NCBI RefSeq assembly: GCF_000025005.1
Contig: NC_013525.1
Coordinates: forward strand, 1,204,501-1,268,500
Direction of reading: 5' to 3'
Origin: Thermobaculum terrenum ATCC BAA-798
Lineage (GTDB): Bacteria > Chloroflexota > Chloroflexia > Thermobaculales > Thermobaculaceae
Length of the DNA: 64,000 bases
Of this stretch, positions 35,742 to 45,595 are shown one piece after another (position 1 is the stretch's first letter; every line of letters begins with the position of its first letter). The notes under the pieces were generated by a model. The model was not told where the DNA came from and did not search any database. It was given only the letters and a program-made list of their open reading frames with translations. Made by a program: the position numbers and the translations under genes.

Positions 35742-38700
35742 ATGAAGCACCTAACCAATATAAGGCGTTCATTGACAGCAGGGATTATTCTGGTAGCCTT
35801 ATTGTTGTTTAACAACCTTAGTGTAGGACTCGATGTGGTGCATGCTCAGGAAGAACTTGTTGTGCCTACTCCTGGGATGGTAATTACACAAGACGTGACT
35901 TTCCGTCCTGGTGAGTATTATTTCCCTAACGGTGAGGGGATAGTTATAGCGGCTGATAACATTACAGTTGATGGTAATGGGGCAGTCCTCGTTGGTCCTG
36001 GTAGAGCTGGAGATCCAGAGAGTTTTCTTGGAACTGCTGTGACATCTACGGGTCATTCAAACGTAGTTCTCAAGAATCTCACCGCTAAGGGATTTCAGCT
36101 TGGATTGAAAGTGACTAACGGTCAAAATTGGACGATTACTGGCAACAACTTTTCTGACAACTACACAGACCCAGACTTTGGCTGGGGAGATGGACCTAAC
36201 TTTGGTGCGGTGATGTTGGTTAGTGTGCATAGAAGCGCTATAACGAATAACAGGGGGGAGCGCGTCTGGAACGGTCTTCACCTTCGATATAGTAACGAAA
36301 ATACGATAAGAGATAACTACTTCTCGCATTGCTCGAACGTGTGTCTCAAGATGTGGGCTTCATCCCGCAACCTAATCGAGAACAACGTGATGAATTATGG
36401 TATACGAGTAGCTCCTGGGGAAGTTCATGCACGAGATTCTACTAGTGTTTTGATTGAAACCGGGTCGAACGATAATCGCTTCCTGTACAACGATTTCACC
36501 CATGGTGGTGATGGGGTATTTATCCGCCCTCTCAACGGCTACCTTAGTACGGGCAACTACTTTGAGGGTAATGATGCATCCTATGCTCATAACAATGCCT
36601 GGGAGTGCTGGTCACCCGGCAACATCTTTATCCGCAATAAAGGCAACTACTCCAGCTATGGCTTTTGGCTAGGAGGCTCTGATCATACAGTACTTATAGG
36701 TAATGAGGCAGCCTACAACGGTACGATCAAAGCTAACGCCCCCGAGCCGTTTGGTAACGCTGGTATCGCGGTGGTGCACGGCAGCAGCAGTCACTTCATC
36801 ATGAGCGGCAACTACGTCCATGACAACAAGAACGTAGGTGTGGCCATTGGCTACAAGCCTGGATATGAGGCCTATCACTGGATCATCCAGCAGAACCGCA
36901 TTGAAAACAACGCGACATATGGCATCTACATGTATGATACGCGTTGGGTGGATCTTGCTGGGAATGTATTAACAGGCAATGGCCAGGGAGCTATTTATAG
37001 GGGGTCCAACGTATCGGACATCTTTGAGCGAGAAGCCACCATGGACGATAAGGCTCCAGAGGCTCATGCTACAATATCCGCTCGTACAGTCTATGTTGGC
37101 GAGCCTGTTACCTTTGATGCTTCTGCCAGTAGCGATCCTCAGGGCAGAGAACTTATGTTCCGTTGGGATCTGGGAGATGGTGATATATCTGAGTCCCCAT
37201 TAGTGACGCATACCTACGTTGACCCAGGTTTTTACAGAGTCGGTCTGACAGTAAACAATGGACATCTAGCGGATCTGACTTGGTTTGATGTATATGTCAC
37301 TCTCAAAGGTACTGAGGTGGGTACTGAAGGGGTGGATCCCTCATCATGGCAAGCCAAGATACCAGCACGAACAGTAGAGTGGGTGGTTGATCCTAGCCCG
37401 CCTGATAGGATTGGTAATCCAGCTCTCAGATCTGGTGCAGCACCGAATCTGGACCGTGGTATTGCGCGGGAAGTAGTAGTTCCTGAAGGCTCTCCTACGC
37501 TCTCGTTTGATACGTATTATCAAATAGAGCAAGGCTATGACTTTGGCTTTGTGCAGGTCTCTACGGATGGAGGCCACACTTTCCGCAGCCTGGCTAATGA
37601 ACATACTACTACCCAGACAGCGAATGATGCTATTCAGCTTGTCAAAGACAACGTTCCTGGATTTACAGGTGAATCTGGGGGATGGCGCATAGAGACGTTT
37701 GACCTTTCACAGTATGCGGGGCAGACGTTGTTGCTTGCTTTCCGCTATGTGACTGATCCGGGCGTTGATGAGCCAGGCTGGTGGGTAGATAACATACGAG
37801 TTGGTACTCAGCTTATTTCTGATGGCTCTACCCTTGACGGCTGGTCACCACTCGTCATTGAGGAAGAGGCCCCCTATGCTTATATCAAGATTGATTCAGA
37901 TCACAGAGTAGTGGGGGATGATTCAGTTCGCATTGAGAGCAATGCTGCAACAGGTATCTGGAGTTACTTTGCTCCAGATGGTACATGGGATCTTTCTGAT
38001 AAAGACTATGTTGCCTTATGGATCAGCTTTGCACATGAGGTTGTGGGAGGCTTCAATGATCCACAGCCTGTGATCAGGCTTATGACTGATGACTCTAATT
38101 ACCTTGAGTATACACCCAGGATAAACTACCTGAACCCTTCAACGGTACCTTATTCAGAAGCTCGTGATGGATGGCAGTGGCTGCAGATACCATTAAGTGG
38201 GAATGCCGACTGGGTAAGAACTTCCTATGGACAGCCTGATATATCGCATGTGCGCTCAATCGAGATTGCTACACATGGCAGCTCTGGTCGGTACAAATTG
38301 TGGCTTGATGGGCTCATCTTTGGAGCCAATCCTCCGGAGCCGCAGATAACTCCTAACATCGCCCTCAATTCTGAAGCACAAGGCTATCCTAGTCCGGAGG
38401 CATCCTATACATTCAATGGTGACTGGAATCTCCCGGAGTATGATAACTTGTGGGCACCTCTGGATGGATATACTAACAACGGCAAAATATGGAGTAACTG
38501 GAATTCAGGGCACAGATACGATTGGTATGAGGTAAGGTTTGAGTATACAAGAGAGATCAACAAGTTAGTCCTAGATTTCGTTTCCTTTGGATCTAGACTT
38601 CAACCACCACGCTCTTTCCAAGTATTCTACTGGCAACATGGTGCATGGTATGAGGTTGAAAATCAGGATAGATCCAGCAGTGCTCCTGTGGAGGGTACTA

Positions 38701-39671
38701 ACACCGTGACTTTTGACCCCGTATTTACCGATAAGGTTCGGGTGAGAGTTGAGAATGTGTCGTCTCGCAAGGGTAGGGGTACGTATGTTGGAATTAGCGA
38801 GCTAGAACTCTTTAATACCCGTAATATCGCTGGGAACTCAAAGGGTTCTTCAGCTGGTCTGGGTACTCCTGAGCCAGTTGTATCATCTAATTTGGATCTG
38901 TCTTGGTTGCCGCTTGATGGCTCAATAAAGCCCTCGAGTATGTGGAAACCAGATGTGGGTGATAATAATCCTAGTTATGGAGTAGACTTCCATAGACTTA
39001 AACTCTTCAACAGAGTGACTTTTTACCTCAGTGAAAGAGGATTACCTAGTGAGGTCAGAGTCCAATATTGGACGGGAAGTTCTTGGGCAGATGTTGCTCA
39101 TCCATGGTGGATGAGTAATCGAATAGTTGCTGGCAGGAACATAGTGTCTTTTGATACAGTGAGATCCCGCAAGATCAGAATTATCTTCCCGAGCAATTCG
39201 AGATCACAACTGCTTGAGCTTGAGGTTGTCAATGCTAATCTCCTTTCTGGTCATGAAATTACGCCATCAGCTTCATATACCTCACCTTATGATACTCTCT
39301 GGGGGCCTTTGGACGGTTCTTACGCTTCTTCACCACGATGGACGTCTTGGAACTCACACAATGCGCAGGACTGGTATGCTGTTGATCTTGGTGTTGAGAT
39401 GGTATTTTCGCGGGTTAATTTGTTCTTCTATAACGATAATGGGGGAGTCCAACCGCCAAGTGGTTATAGGGTGCAGTACTGGGATGGTAATAGTTGGGTA
39501 GATGTGCAAGAGATATTGCGCTATCCAGCACAACCATCTGAAGGTTTCAACACGGTTATATTTGAGCCGGTGCGTAGTCGAAAAGTGCGTGTACTCGGCA
39601 CTAATCAGAACCCTGTCAACTTTGGCGTGTACATAGGACTTACGGAGATAGAACTATTCAGGTGGGAGTAA
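35742..39671 (+). CDS. Large secreted beta-helix / PKD / discoidin-like protein
   Basis: The 1309-residue protein has a signal peptide (about 1-36, ending VVHAQEE). A right-handed parallel beta-helix (about 45-435) shows NosD/PbH1 repeats such as NWTITGNNFSDNY, ENTIRDNYFSHCSN and NRIENNATYGIYM. A PKD domain follows (about 445-520, FRWDLGDGDISES and HTYVDPGFYRVGLTV), then a jelly-roll segment (VQVSTDGGHTFRSLANEH to GWWVDNIRVG), a carbohydrate-binding-like region (700-870) and three discoidin-like repeats (875-1010, 1040-1150, 1165-1309) with VRVRVENVSSRKGRGTYVGI and IGLTEIELF-type ends. It probably binds and cleaves an extracellular polysaccharide; the exact enzyme class is not clear. No sortase or membrane anchor is seen. 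Confidence 0.8.
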   Translation: MKHLTNIRRSLTAGIILVALLLFNNLSVGLDVVHAQEELVVPTPGMVITQDVTFRPGEYYFPNGEGIVIAADNITVDGNGAVLVGPGRAGDPESFLGTAVTSTGHSNVVLKNLTAKGFQLGLKVTNGQNWTITGNNFSDNYTDPDFGWGDGPNFGAVMLVSVHRSAITNNRGERVWNGLHLRYSNENTIRDNYFSHCSNVCLKMWASSRNLIENNVMNYGIRVAPGEVHARDSTSVLIETGSNDNRFLYNDFTHGGDGVFIRPLNGYLSTGNYFEGNDASYAHNNAWECWSPGNIFIRNKGNYSSYGFWLGGSDHTVLIGNEAAYNGTIKANAPEPFGNAGIAVVHGSSSHFIMSGNYVHDNKNVGVAIGYKPGYEAYHWIIQQNRIENNATYGIYMYDTRWVDLAGNVLTGNGQGAIYRGSNVSDIFEREATMDDKAPEAHATISARTVYVGEPVTFDASASSDPQGRELMFRWDLGDGDISESPLVTHTYVDPGFYRVGLTVNNGHLADLTWFDVYVTLKGTEVGTEGVDPSSWQAKIPARTVEWVVDPSPPDRIGNPALRSGAAPNLDRGIAREVVVPEGSPTLSFDTYYQIEQGYDFGFVQVSTDGGHTFRSLANEHTTTQTANDAIQLVKDNVPGFTGESGGWRIETFDLSQYAGQTLLLAFRYVTDPGVDEPGWWVDNIRVGTQLISDGSTLDGWSPLVIEEEAPYAYIKIDSDHRVVGDDSVRIESNAATGIWSYFAPDGTWDLSDKDYVALWISFAHEVVGGFNDPQPVIRLMTDDSNYLEYTPRINYLNPSTVPYSEARDGWQWLQIPLSGNADWVRTSYGQPDISHVRSIEIATHGSSGRYKLWLDGLIFGANPPEPQITPNIALNSEAQGYPSPEASYTFNGDWNLPEYDNLWAPLDGYTNNGKIWSNWNSGHRYDWYEVRFEYTREINKLVLDFVSFGSRLQPPRSFQVFYWQHGAWYEVENQDRSSSAPVEGTNTVTFDPVFTDKVRVRVENVSSRKGRGTYVGISELELFNTRNIAGNSKGSSAGLGTPEPVVSSNLDLSWLPLDGSIKPSSMWKPDVGDNNPSYGVDFHRLKLFNRVTFYLSERGLPSEVRVQYWTGSSWADVAHPWWMSNRIVAGRNIVSFDTVRSRKIRIIFPSNSRSQLLELEVVNANLLSGHEITPSASYTSPYDTLWGPLDGSYASSPRWTSWNSHNAQDWYAVDLGVEMVFSRVNLFFYNDNGGVQPPSGYRVQYWDGNSWVDVQEILRYPAQPSEGFNTVIFEPVRSRKVRVLGTNQNPVNFGVYIGLTEIELFRWE

Positions 39672-39789
39672 TACGTTGCAAGGATAATATTGAAGGATAC
39701 AGGAGCCTGCCGCAGACAGTTGACATAAAACAATGGCCTCAAACTTGCACCTCTAAACCTATTTGCATCAGATCATAGGGTTAGTCTTA

Positions 39790-39939
39790 ATGAAGCAGCA
39801 TTTACTTGTCATTCTTCTAGCTTTGCTTTTGATGTTAGTAAGCGTGTTTCTACCTCCTAATATGAGGATACCCTCCATGGCTGCGTCTTTATTGCTGATA
39901 ATCTTTTCCGCTATTGGTCAGATCACAAGGAGTAAGTGA
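39790..39939 (+). CDS. Possible 49-residue membrane peptide
   Basis: The ATG at 39790 opens 49 codons with two hydrophobic segments: HLLVILLALLLMLVSVFL and SMAASLLLIIFSAIGQI, ending RSK. The ribosome site is weak (AGGGTTAG, 39776-39783). It sits in the 416-base gap between the beta-helix gene and the next membrane protein gene. Its amino-acid pattern fits a two-helix membrane peptide, but short hydrophobic frames can be chance. Confidence 0.4.
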   Translation: MKQHLLVILLALLLMLVSVFLPPNMRIPSMAASLLLIIFSAIGQITRSK

Positions 39940-40087
39940 ACATTTGGTGAATGTGAGTTATTATCAAACAAATTTCATATTTACTATGAATATTCATAGG
40001 CAAAGTTTTGTAGTTTTATAATATAAATTGTAAAATAATAATAAGAGTAGCATTTATCCATAGATCATTCAGTAGGGAGGTAGAAAG

Positions 40088-40387
40088 ATGCAAATAGGTA
40101 CATTCCTCTTGATGCTGGCTCTTAGCTATGCTCTGGGTGTGCTGTGGTATGATCTTTTACCCGGTAAGCTTGCTATGAAGCCCTGGAGAGTTGCTGCTTA
40201 TCCATTCTTGGGGATGTGGGTGGCTGAGGTATTCTATCCTCATGGTCCGGCGTTTGGTGATCTGCACATAATTCCTATAGCCGTGGGTTCTCTGGTAGCT
40301 GTAATAGTTGATTGGATCATAACTACCGCGAGACACCCTGCTACTGTACCTGAGTATGAGGGTGGTTTGGGGACAAGACCTGCGTAA
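40088..40387 (+). CDS. Small three-helix membrane protein of unknown function
   Basis: The 99-residue protein has about three hydrophobic segments (2-22, 33-50, 63-82) and a polar tail ending GGLGTRPA. A strong AGGGAGG lies 7 bases before the ATG. A rho-independent terminator follows 13 bases after the stop, so it is a complete single-gene unit. No family is recognised. It is the last intact host gene before the GC-rich decayed region. Confidence 0.75.
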   Translation: MQIGTFLLMLALSYALGVLWYDLLPGKLAMKPWRVAAYPFLGMWVAEVFYPHGPAFGDLHIIPIAVGSLVAVIVDWIITTARHPATVPEYEGGLGTRPA

Positions 40388-40400
40388 TTGTGTTTGTCTA

Positions 40401-40435
40401 GCCCTCGACCTACCATGGTAGGCCGAGGGCTTTTT
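40401..40435 (+). terminator. Rho-independent terminator
   Basis: A near-perfect 30-base palindrome (40401-40430, one A/C mismatch, GCCCTCG to CGAGGGC) is followed by TTTTT (40431-40435). It ends transcription of the small membrane protein gene and marks the border to the decayed GC-rich region. Confidence 0.9.
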
Positions 40436-40631
40436 ACAGTACCAGAATCAAGTCAATAGGTACTGGTCCTATCATCGGTTGAAAGTTAGTAAGTTTGTAT
40501 TGCTATTTGACATATCCCATTAGATGGTTGTGAAGTTGCTTGACACAACTCTTCTCTAGGACCTATTAGGGGGCAGTGCTGGGCGAAGATTGGAGTAATA
40601 GGGTAGCACCAGACGATTCATATAATATGTA

Positions 40632-42794
40632 AGGTTCATCACTCGTGACGAGTTCGGGAGCTTCGACGTGGACGGGTACTGGCTTGACCTACTTAGGCTA
40701 GAGGGCGAGATGCTCAGCAGGCAGGTGAGGCAAGTGCGAGATCTGGACGAACTCCTGCGCCTGTTTCGCTGGCACGTGCGCGGGGTTGTAGTGTAGGACC
40801 CGCGGTGCCAGCTACGTCCAACGTAGCAACCACTATGTGGCCGTGCCGGAGGGAGATCCCGCATTCCCTCACCTGCCGATGAAGGTTTCGCTAGTTAGAC
40901 CCGATGGCTCCTCGCTGTTCACAGGTAGCGGGAAGATCCCAGGTACATCCGTACCCTCGAGGGGCAGCGCCAAATGCGATGCCTACCTGTGGGCCAAGAT
41001 TCGATACCTGGACACCGGCAGATGCGACCCAATCGAGCTAGCTTTTTACCTTGACGCCTACTGGCTCACCCAGCCACAGATAGAATTGCAACAGTCTCTT
41101 CTTTGATCTATCGCCCTGGGATGATGAGACCCTGATCGACGATCCGAACCAGCCCCTGGGGACCGACTTCCGCACGCTGCAGGCCATCCTACTCTCCGCC
41201 TACAAGGGTACCAGTAGACGGATGGTGGCGATCCATGGCTTCGTACCCTGGGCCTTCAAGTACACCTCCTATGGGCAAGCGGGCGGGACGCATGAGCCAA
41301 TCGCCTCAGAGTGGAGATTCGTGCAGGAGGCTTCGGCCTATAACGCCCATCTAGACGCGGATGCTGAGGGGCTGGACGGCATGGCCAACCCCTCGGTGTT
41401 CGCCCACAACCCCACGACAGATTTTTACCCCCAGAACCCCAAACCCACCGTTGAGAGTTTAATCCCAACCTGTCACAGCGCATGTCGCCCGCCCTCGTGT
41501 ACACGCGTGTCACTCGCACGCCAAACGGCTTCTTCATCGCTGGTGATTCTGGAGCGGGCTACCTGAATCCCAGGATGCTCCAGGAGCCACTAGAGTTCTC
41601 TGGGCTGCCCTCGGGCATGCTGGCATGGACGGAGCATTGCGAGGCCTATTTCCGTCGGTGGAACCTCTTAATCATAGGGTTTATCATAGATGGCTTCGCC
41701 CCAGTCCTGAACGCCGAAGGCAAGCGCGTCTACTCCCAGTTTTCGCCCAACGGCTTCGCCGCTCAGAAGATCGAGCCCATGGTATGGTGGGCAACACTCC
41801 TTACATCAGAATGGGTATGGATCTCCCGCGTGCGTTCTCTCGTGAGGCCGCCGCCGAGCTCGAGTCATCGCTAGAGGGGGACACCTCACGATTCTAGAGA
41901 GCCCCACGTGGCACAAGTAGGTAGTCGATAGAACACACTCCGACCTACCCAACGCCGTTGTGGAGTTCGTAGACGCCTACACCCTCTATGGACTGCTCGA
42001 GCTGTACCTGCAATAGGTGATCATCCAGCCAGTAAGGACCATTCTCTCCCTTGGCAGGACGATGCCCGCGGTGCTGGATGTTACTACTTACTCCCAGCAG
42101 AGGCTGGAAGTTACCTTGTCGCTGGAGGTGCCAGAAGGCTGGTTGGCTTCCCCAATCCAGACCTCTTTCACCCTAGACACAGGAGAGACCAGGAGGATAT
42201 CTATAGACGTATCCGTGCCTGAGTGGGCAGATCTTGACACCTACATGCTAGCCGTCAAGCTCCAGTACAGCGGAACATCGCGCGAGCGTAGCTTCGAGGT
42301 GACCGTTGTGGAGCGCTCCTACGCCTATGTCGATGAAGTGTACGTGATCCTCGGAGAGACCAACCAGCCGAACGGGCTGGTCCAGATAGAGCAGGAGGAT
42401 GGGCAAACAGCGGCAGACACAGTCTACGGGCGGTAATGCCGCAAGCCGCTGTTCACAAGGTGGGAATACTCCTACATCTACTTACAAGTGGACGACACGT
42501 TCATGTACGACGAAAGGGGCACTACCGTCTACGCCACGGTGGAGTACTTCGACGCCCCCTGCCAGTCGTTCGGCATCCACTACGACTCCAACAACCCGAC
42601 CGGAGCCTTAGGTGGGGCGTACACCGACGCGGGGACGATCACCACCATGGGCAAGCAACGAGTGGAGGGTGCACACCTTCGAGCTTGCAGACGCACGCTT
42701 TGCCAAACGCCAGAACGGAGGATCGGACCTGCGGATCTACACGTGGGACGAGGTGTGCTTCTCCAGAGTAACGGTATCTCGCTCGCGTGCATGA
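40632..42794 (+). pseudogene. GxGYxYP-family glycan hydrolase remnant
   Basis: Fragments of one long protein follow each other in different frames: DVDGYWLDLLRLEGEMLSRQ, FRWHVRGVVV then TAG where the family has Tyr, then DPRVPATSNVATT in another frame, SPWDDETLIDDPNQPLGTDF, VAIHGFVPWAFKYTSYGQ, and GDSGAGYLNPRML, the GxGYxYP-type signature. A NEW3-like beta-domain (42017-42436) and a carbohydrate-binding-like end (YIYLQVDDTFMYDE, EWRVHTFELADARFAKR) complete it. At least one nonsense codon (about 40794) and six or more frame changes make it non-functional. The original was probably a secreted polysaccharide-degrading enzyme. Its N-terminus and signal peptide are missing. Confidence 0.75.
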
Positions 42795-43031
42795 GTGGCC
42801 GTGGTGGTATCCCACGTGACAGACGGCAGCACTGATGCTATACTGCCACCGATCCGAAGGAATGTGCAGGATGATGTAGCGCATAGGATGGGTGATTATA
42901 TTTGTGTGCTTGTAGCTGGCCGCCTGTGGGCGAGGCAATATATCTCCCATGCCCACCGCCGCGCCGGTCGCCACAGCACCGAGCGCGGGCCTGCCCACCC
43001 CCACCATCACGCCCAGGAGACGCCCACGCCC

Positions 43032-43736
43032 ATGAGCACCCCGACAGGGACGATCACCAACCCGGTGTACGATAGCAACTTCCCGGATCCGTTCGTCCTC
43101 AAAGAGGAAGATCTTACTATGCCTTCTCAACCACCTTGGGAGGCAAGCACTACCCCACTCTTATATCAAAGGATCTCGTGCACTGGAAAGAGGGCCCGGA
43201 TGCGATGCCCGAGATGGCCGAGTGGACGGCTGGTAACACCCTGTACCTCATGTACTACACGGCGGAGTGGATCGAGGTCGGCCTCCAGTGTATCGGCATA
43301 GCGGAGAGCAGCAAGTCGCTGGGACCTTATAGAGATCGTTCTAAGAGGCTGTTCATCTGCCAGTAGGAGGAGGGCGGCTCGATAGACGCCGATCCCTTCC
43401 GCGACGATGACGGCACGATCTACCTGTACTGGAAGAACGACGGCAACAGGCTAGGCCTGAACACCTACGGGTACGCCACCTGCCAGAGCCCGCTCGGGCC
43501 CTGCAAGAAGGCGCCGGAGAACCCATACTGCGGTCGAAGTGCGAGGCACAAGGTCCCGGCCACAACTCCATCACGGTCGATAGGCACGGCAACCTCTGGT
43601 TTGTCTACCACGCCTGGCACCCCGACACGATAGGCTCAGTAGAACCCGGACGCGTGCTCTGGATCGACGGGCTCGTTGTAGAGCGTGGCAAGCCGAAGGT
43701 CATGGGCCCTACCTGTGGCCCCAGCCGATGCACTAG
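43032..43736 (+). pseudogene. GH43-type glycosidase remnant
   Basis: After a Thr/Pro linker, TNPVYDSNFPDPFVLKEE starts a five-blade GH43-like domain with the DPF motif (catalytic Asp). The frame then shifts: YYAFSTTLGGKHYPTLISKD, LVHWKEGPDAMPE, AEWTAGNTLYLMYYTAEW, CIGIAESSKSLGPY, a TAG at 43363-43365, [20 protein letters not shown], then another frame with [20 protein letters not shown] and RVLWIDGLVVERGKPKV. It ends PQPMH at 43736. About 40 residues around the expected VWAPDV region are missing. It follows the GxGYxYP remnant, so the two were probably one glycan-degradation locus. Confidence 0.75.
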
Positions 43737-44141
43737 GCGTTCTCCATCGGATCTTCCTGCACGATCCTGCCCGATTCCAGCTCGTACCTATAGCCGAGGG
43801 GCATCCTCGCGACGTATACCTGTATGTGTCGCTTGCGGAGCCGCTCGAGGATGATATCGAGCAGCTTGCCGGTCCACAATAACTGCTGACGCCCTGCCCT
43901 CCGCAAGCGCCCTTATGAGGGCCATCAGCCCCGGGCGTGTGTCGCTCGTCGGGGGTCCGGAATCCGTAAACACGAGCTCTTCGCTGGTGTCGTATCCCAG
44001 GTCCACCGCCAGCTCCTCGCACATCTCCCACTGCCTCTCCGGAGTGGTCCTGTCGCGATCGGACCCTACAGGCGTGCGCGTATAGATGGCCGCCATCTGG
44101 CCGGTGCCCACCCTGTTCGTGCTGTCGCTTCCTGTGCTCAT
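43733..44141 (-). pseudogene. Serine recombinase (resolvase) remnant
   Basis: The frame reads AAIYTRTPVGSDRDRTTPER, CEELAVDLGYDTSEELVFTD and RPGLMALIRALAEGRASAVI, the resolvase N-terminal layout (YxRxS, ERQ, LGY, DRPGL). The catalytic Ser position carries Pro in this copy (YTRTP). A frame change near 43865 leads to LLDIILERLRKRHIQVYVAR and a stop at 43733. The large C-terminal part is absent. It is the only mobility gene in the GC-rich region, and its stop overlaps the end of the GH43 remnant. Confidence 0.65.
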
Positions 44142-44293
44142 ACTATCGATTGTAGTCCCTGCACCCGTGTATGTCTAATTGACCGCCGCCAGATATCTCT
44201 CAGATCATCGAATCCCTGCACAACAGCTGTCCGCCTTATCACATTAGAGTTGCTGACTTATTTCTTAATCTAGACATACCGAAGAAGGTAGAA

Positions 44294-44644
44294 TTACTGC
44301 GGTCCTTGCTGGGGCTTAGCCACGGGGTTTCGCCCTAGTGCTGTGTCAGGCCGCTTGGTACTTAGCTGAGACATACGTAGAGATGCCAGCTGCAGGATTA
44401 GATCCTCCGTTGACGGCGCATATCCTTCGTATTGGCCCGTAGCTAGTTCTACAGTTGGTATGACCTGGACCACACGGTGACCATCCTCTTCAAGCCGCTT
44501 CTTGTTCCTTTGGAAAGCCGGGTTATTCCACATAATCTGGTTCATAGCCGGAGCAAAGACTATAGGTCTGGGATAACTTAGGATAGCCGTAGACAACAGG
44601 TCATCTGCGATGCCATTGGCCGCCTTAGCGATAATACCTGGATG
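44294..44644 (-). pseudogene. C-terminal half of a LanD/PPC-DC-type flavoprotein
   Basis: The reading frame gives IIAKAANGIADDLLSTAILS, PRPIVFAPAMNQIMW and NKKRLEEDGHRVV, which match the second half of the homo-oligomeric flavin Cys decarboxylase family: phosphopantothenoylcysteine decarboxylase and the RiPP enzymes LanD/EpiD. The PAMN motif is the substrate-recognition clamp of that family. The N-terminal half, with the active-site His and FMN loop, is missing; in its place, in another frame, is the glycosyltransferase fragment. The tail after GYAPSTEDL differs from standard CoaC, so which enzyme it was cannot be settled. It is not functional as it stands. Confidence 0.7.
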
Positions 44645-45521
44645 GCAACTGTAGGGGTTCCAGAGGCGACTGCTAGCTGCATGGGGTCTGAATCGTTGCC
44701 TATGAACAAGTCCACAGAAGCCAACAAGGCCGCAGTTACCCTTATGCTACACGCTCCCGCCAGACTGGTCTTAGGCATATTAGTACGCATCATCTTAATA
44801 ACGCGCGTGTGCAGGTCGGCTTCCTCCGCATCTCCTAACAGCAACAGATGCCCACCTACCCTGTGATATAACAGGTCCGCCAAAGCCGCAAATCTCTCCT
44901 CTGGCCACCTTCTGGCATGGCTGATAGGACCAGATCCAGGGTGCATAGCTATGAGAGGTCTTGTAGGTCCAATTATGCCCAGCAGCGCTCTGGCCTGCTG
45001 GACCTCGACATCGGTGACGGGCACTACTAGCCGCCTGCTTTCCACCTTCGCGCCCAACGCCTCCACTAAGGCGATGAAGTAATCTGCCTCGTGCTTGGCG
45101 CCGTACCCATGATCCTCTACCCTCACATTGAGAAAGTCTTGGCGTCCGTGGACCGTACGATGTGGCGAAGCTTGAATGTCGTGATAGGTTCGAAGAGGTG
45201 AGCAAACACAATCACGGCATCGTATCCGCGGCCTCTCAGGACGGTTCTCAGAGGAGGGGTGGAGTCTTTCCCACTTTCCACCTTGCCATCCTCGGCATTG
45301 ACGAGATACCTCTCTAGCTCTATGATGTCGTCCAGCACTTCCCAGCTGGCAAGCAAAGGAGCAGCACGCGAAGATGCCAGCAGATCTATACGGGCTCTTG
45401 GGTACGACTGGCGTAAAGCCACTAGAGCTGGGGTAGTAAGCAGGAGGGTGCCCCTGGCGTAGATCTGGACGGCTAAGACACGAGCCTCTGGCGGTAGGAT
45501 GATCTGCTTGTGACCATTCAT
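44644..45521 (-). pseudogene. GT9 (heptosyltransferase-like) glycosyltransferase remnant
   Basis: The ATG at 45521 has GGGGG upstream. The first part reads LAVQIYARGTLLLTTPALVA and LLASSRAAPLLASWEVLDDI, an ADP-heptose-LPS-type GT9 N-domain. Near 45140 one base is lost or gained: the frame shifts to FLNVRVEDHGYGAKHEADYF. The C-domain has IAMHPGSGPISHARRWPEER and FIGNDSDPMQLAVASGTPTV, but stops there and runs into the flavoprotein fragment by deletion. About 60-80 C-terminal residues are missing. It lies directly downstream of the lasso exporter genes. Confidence 0.75.
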
Positions 45522-45595
45522 CTTATCCCCCAAGTGTAATACCATATCATGAACCACCTAAGTATATAAACAGGCTTCCTAACCCTCACTTCTCC

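Noticed and set aside
40556-40864. 102-codon minus-strand Arg/Ser-rich frame
   Set aside because: The opposite strand carries recognisable GxGYxYP-type sequence, so this frame is a shadow.
44142-44293. Possible RNA or promoter in the gap before the flavoprotein remnant
   Set aside because: No hairpin, promoter or coding pattern was strong enough to support a feature.
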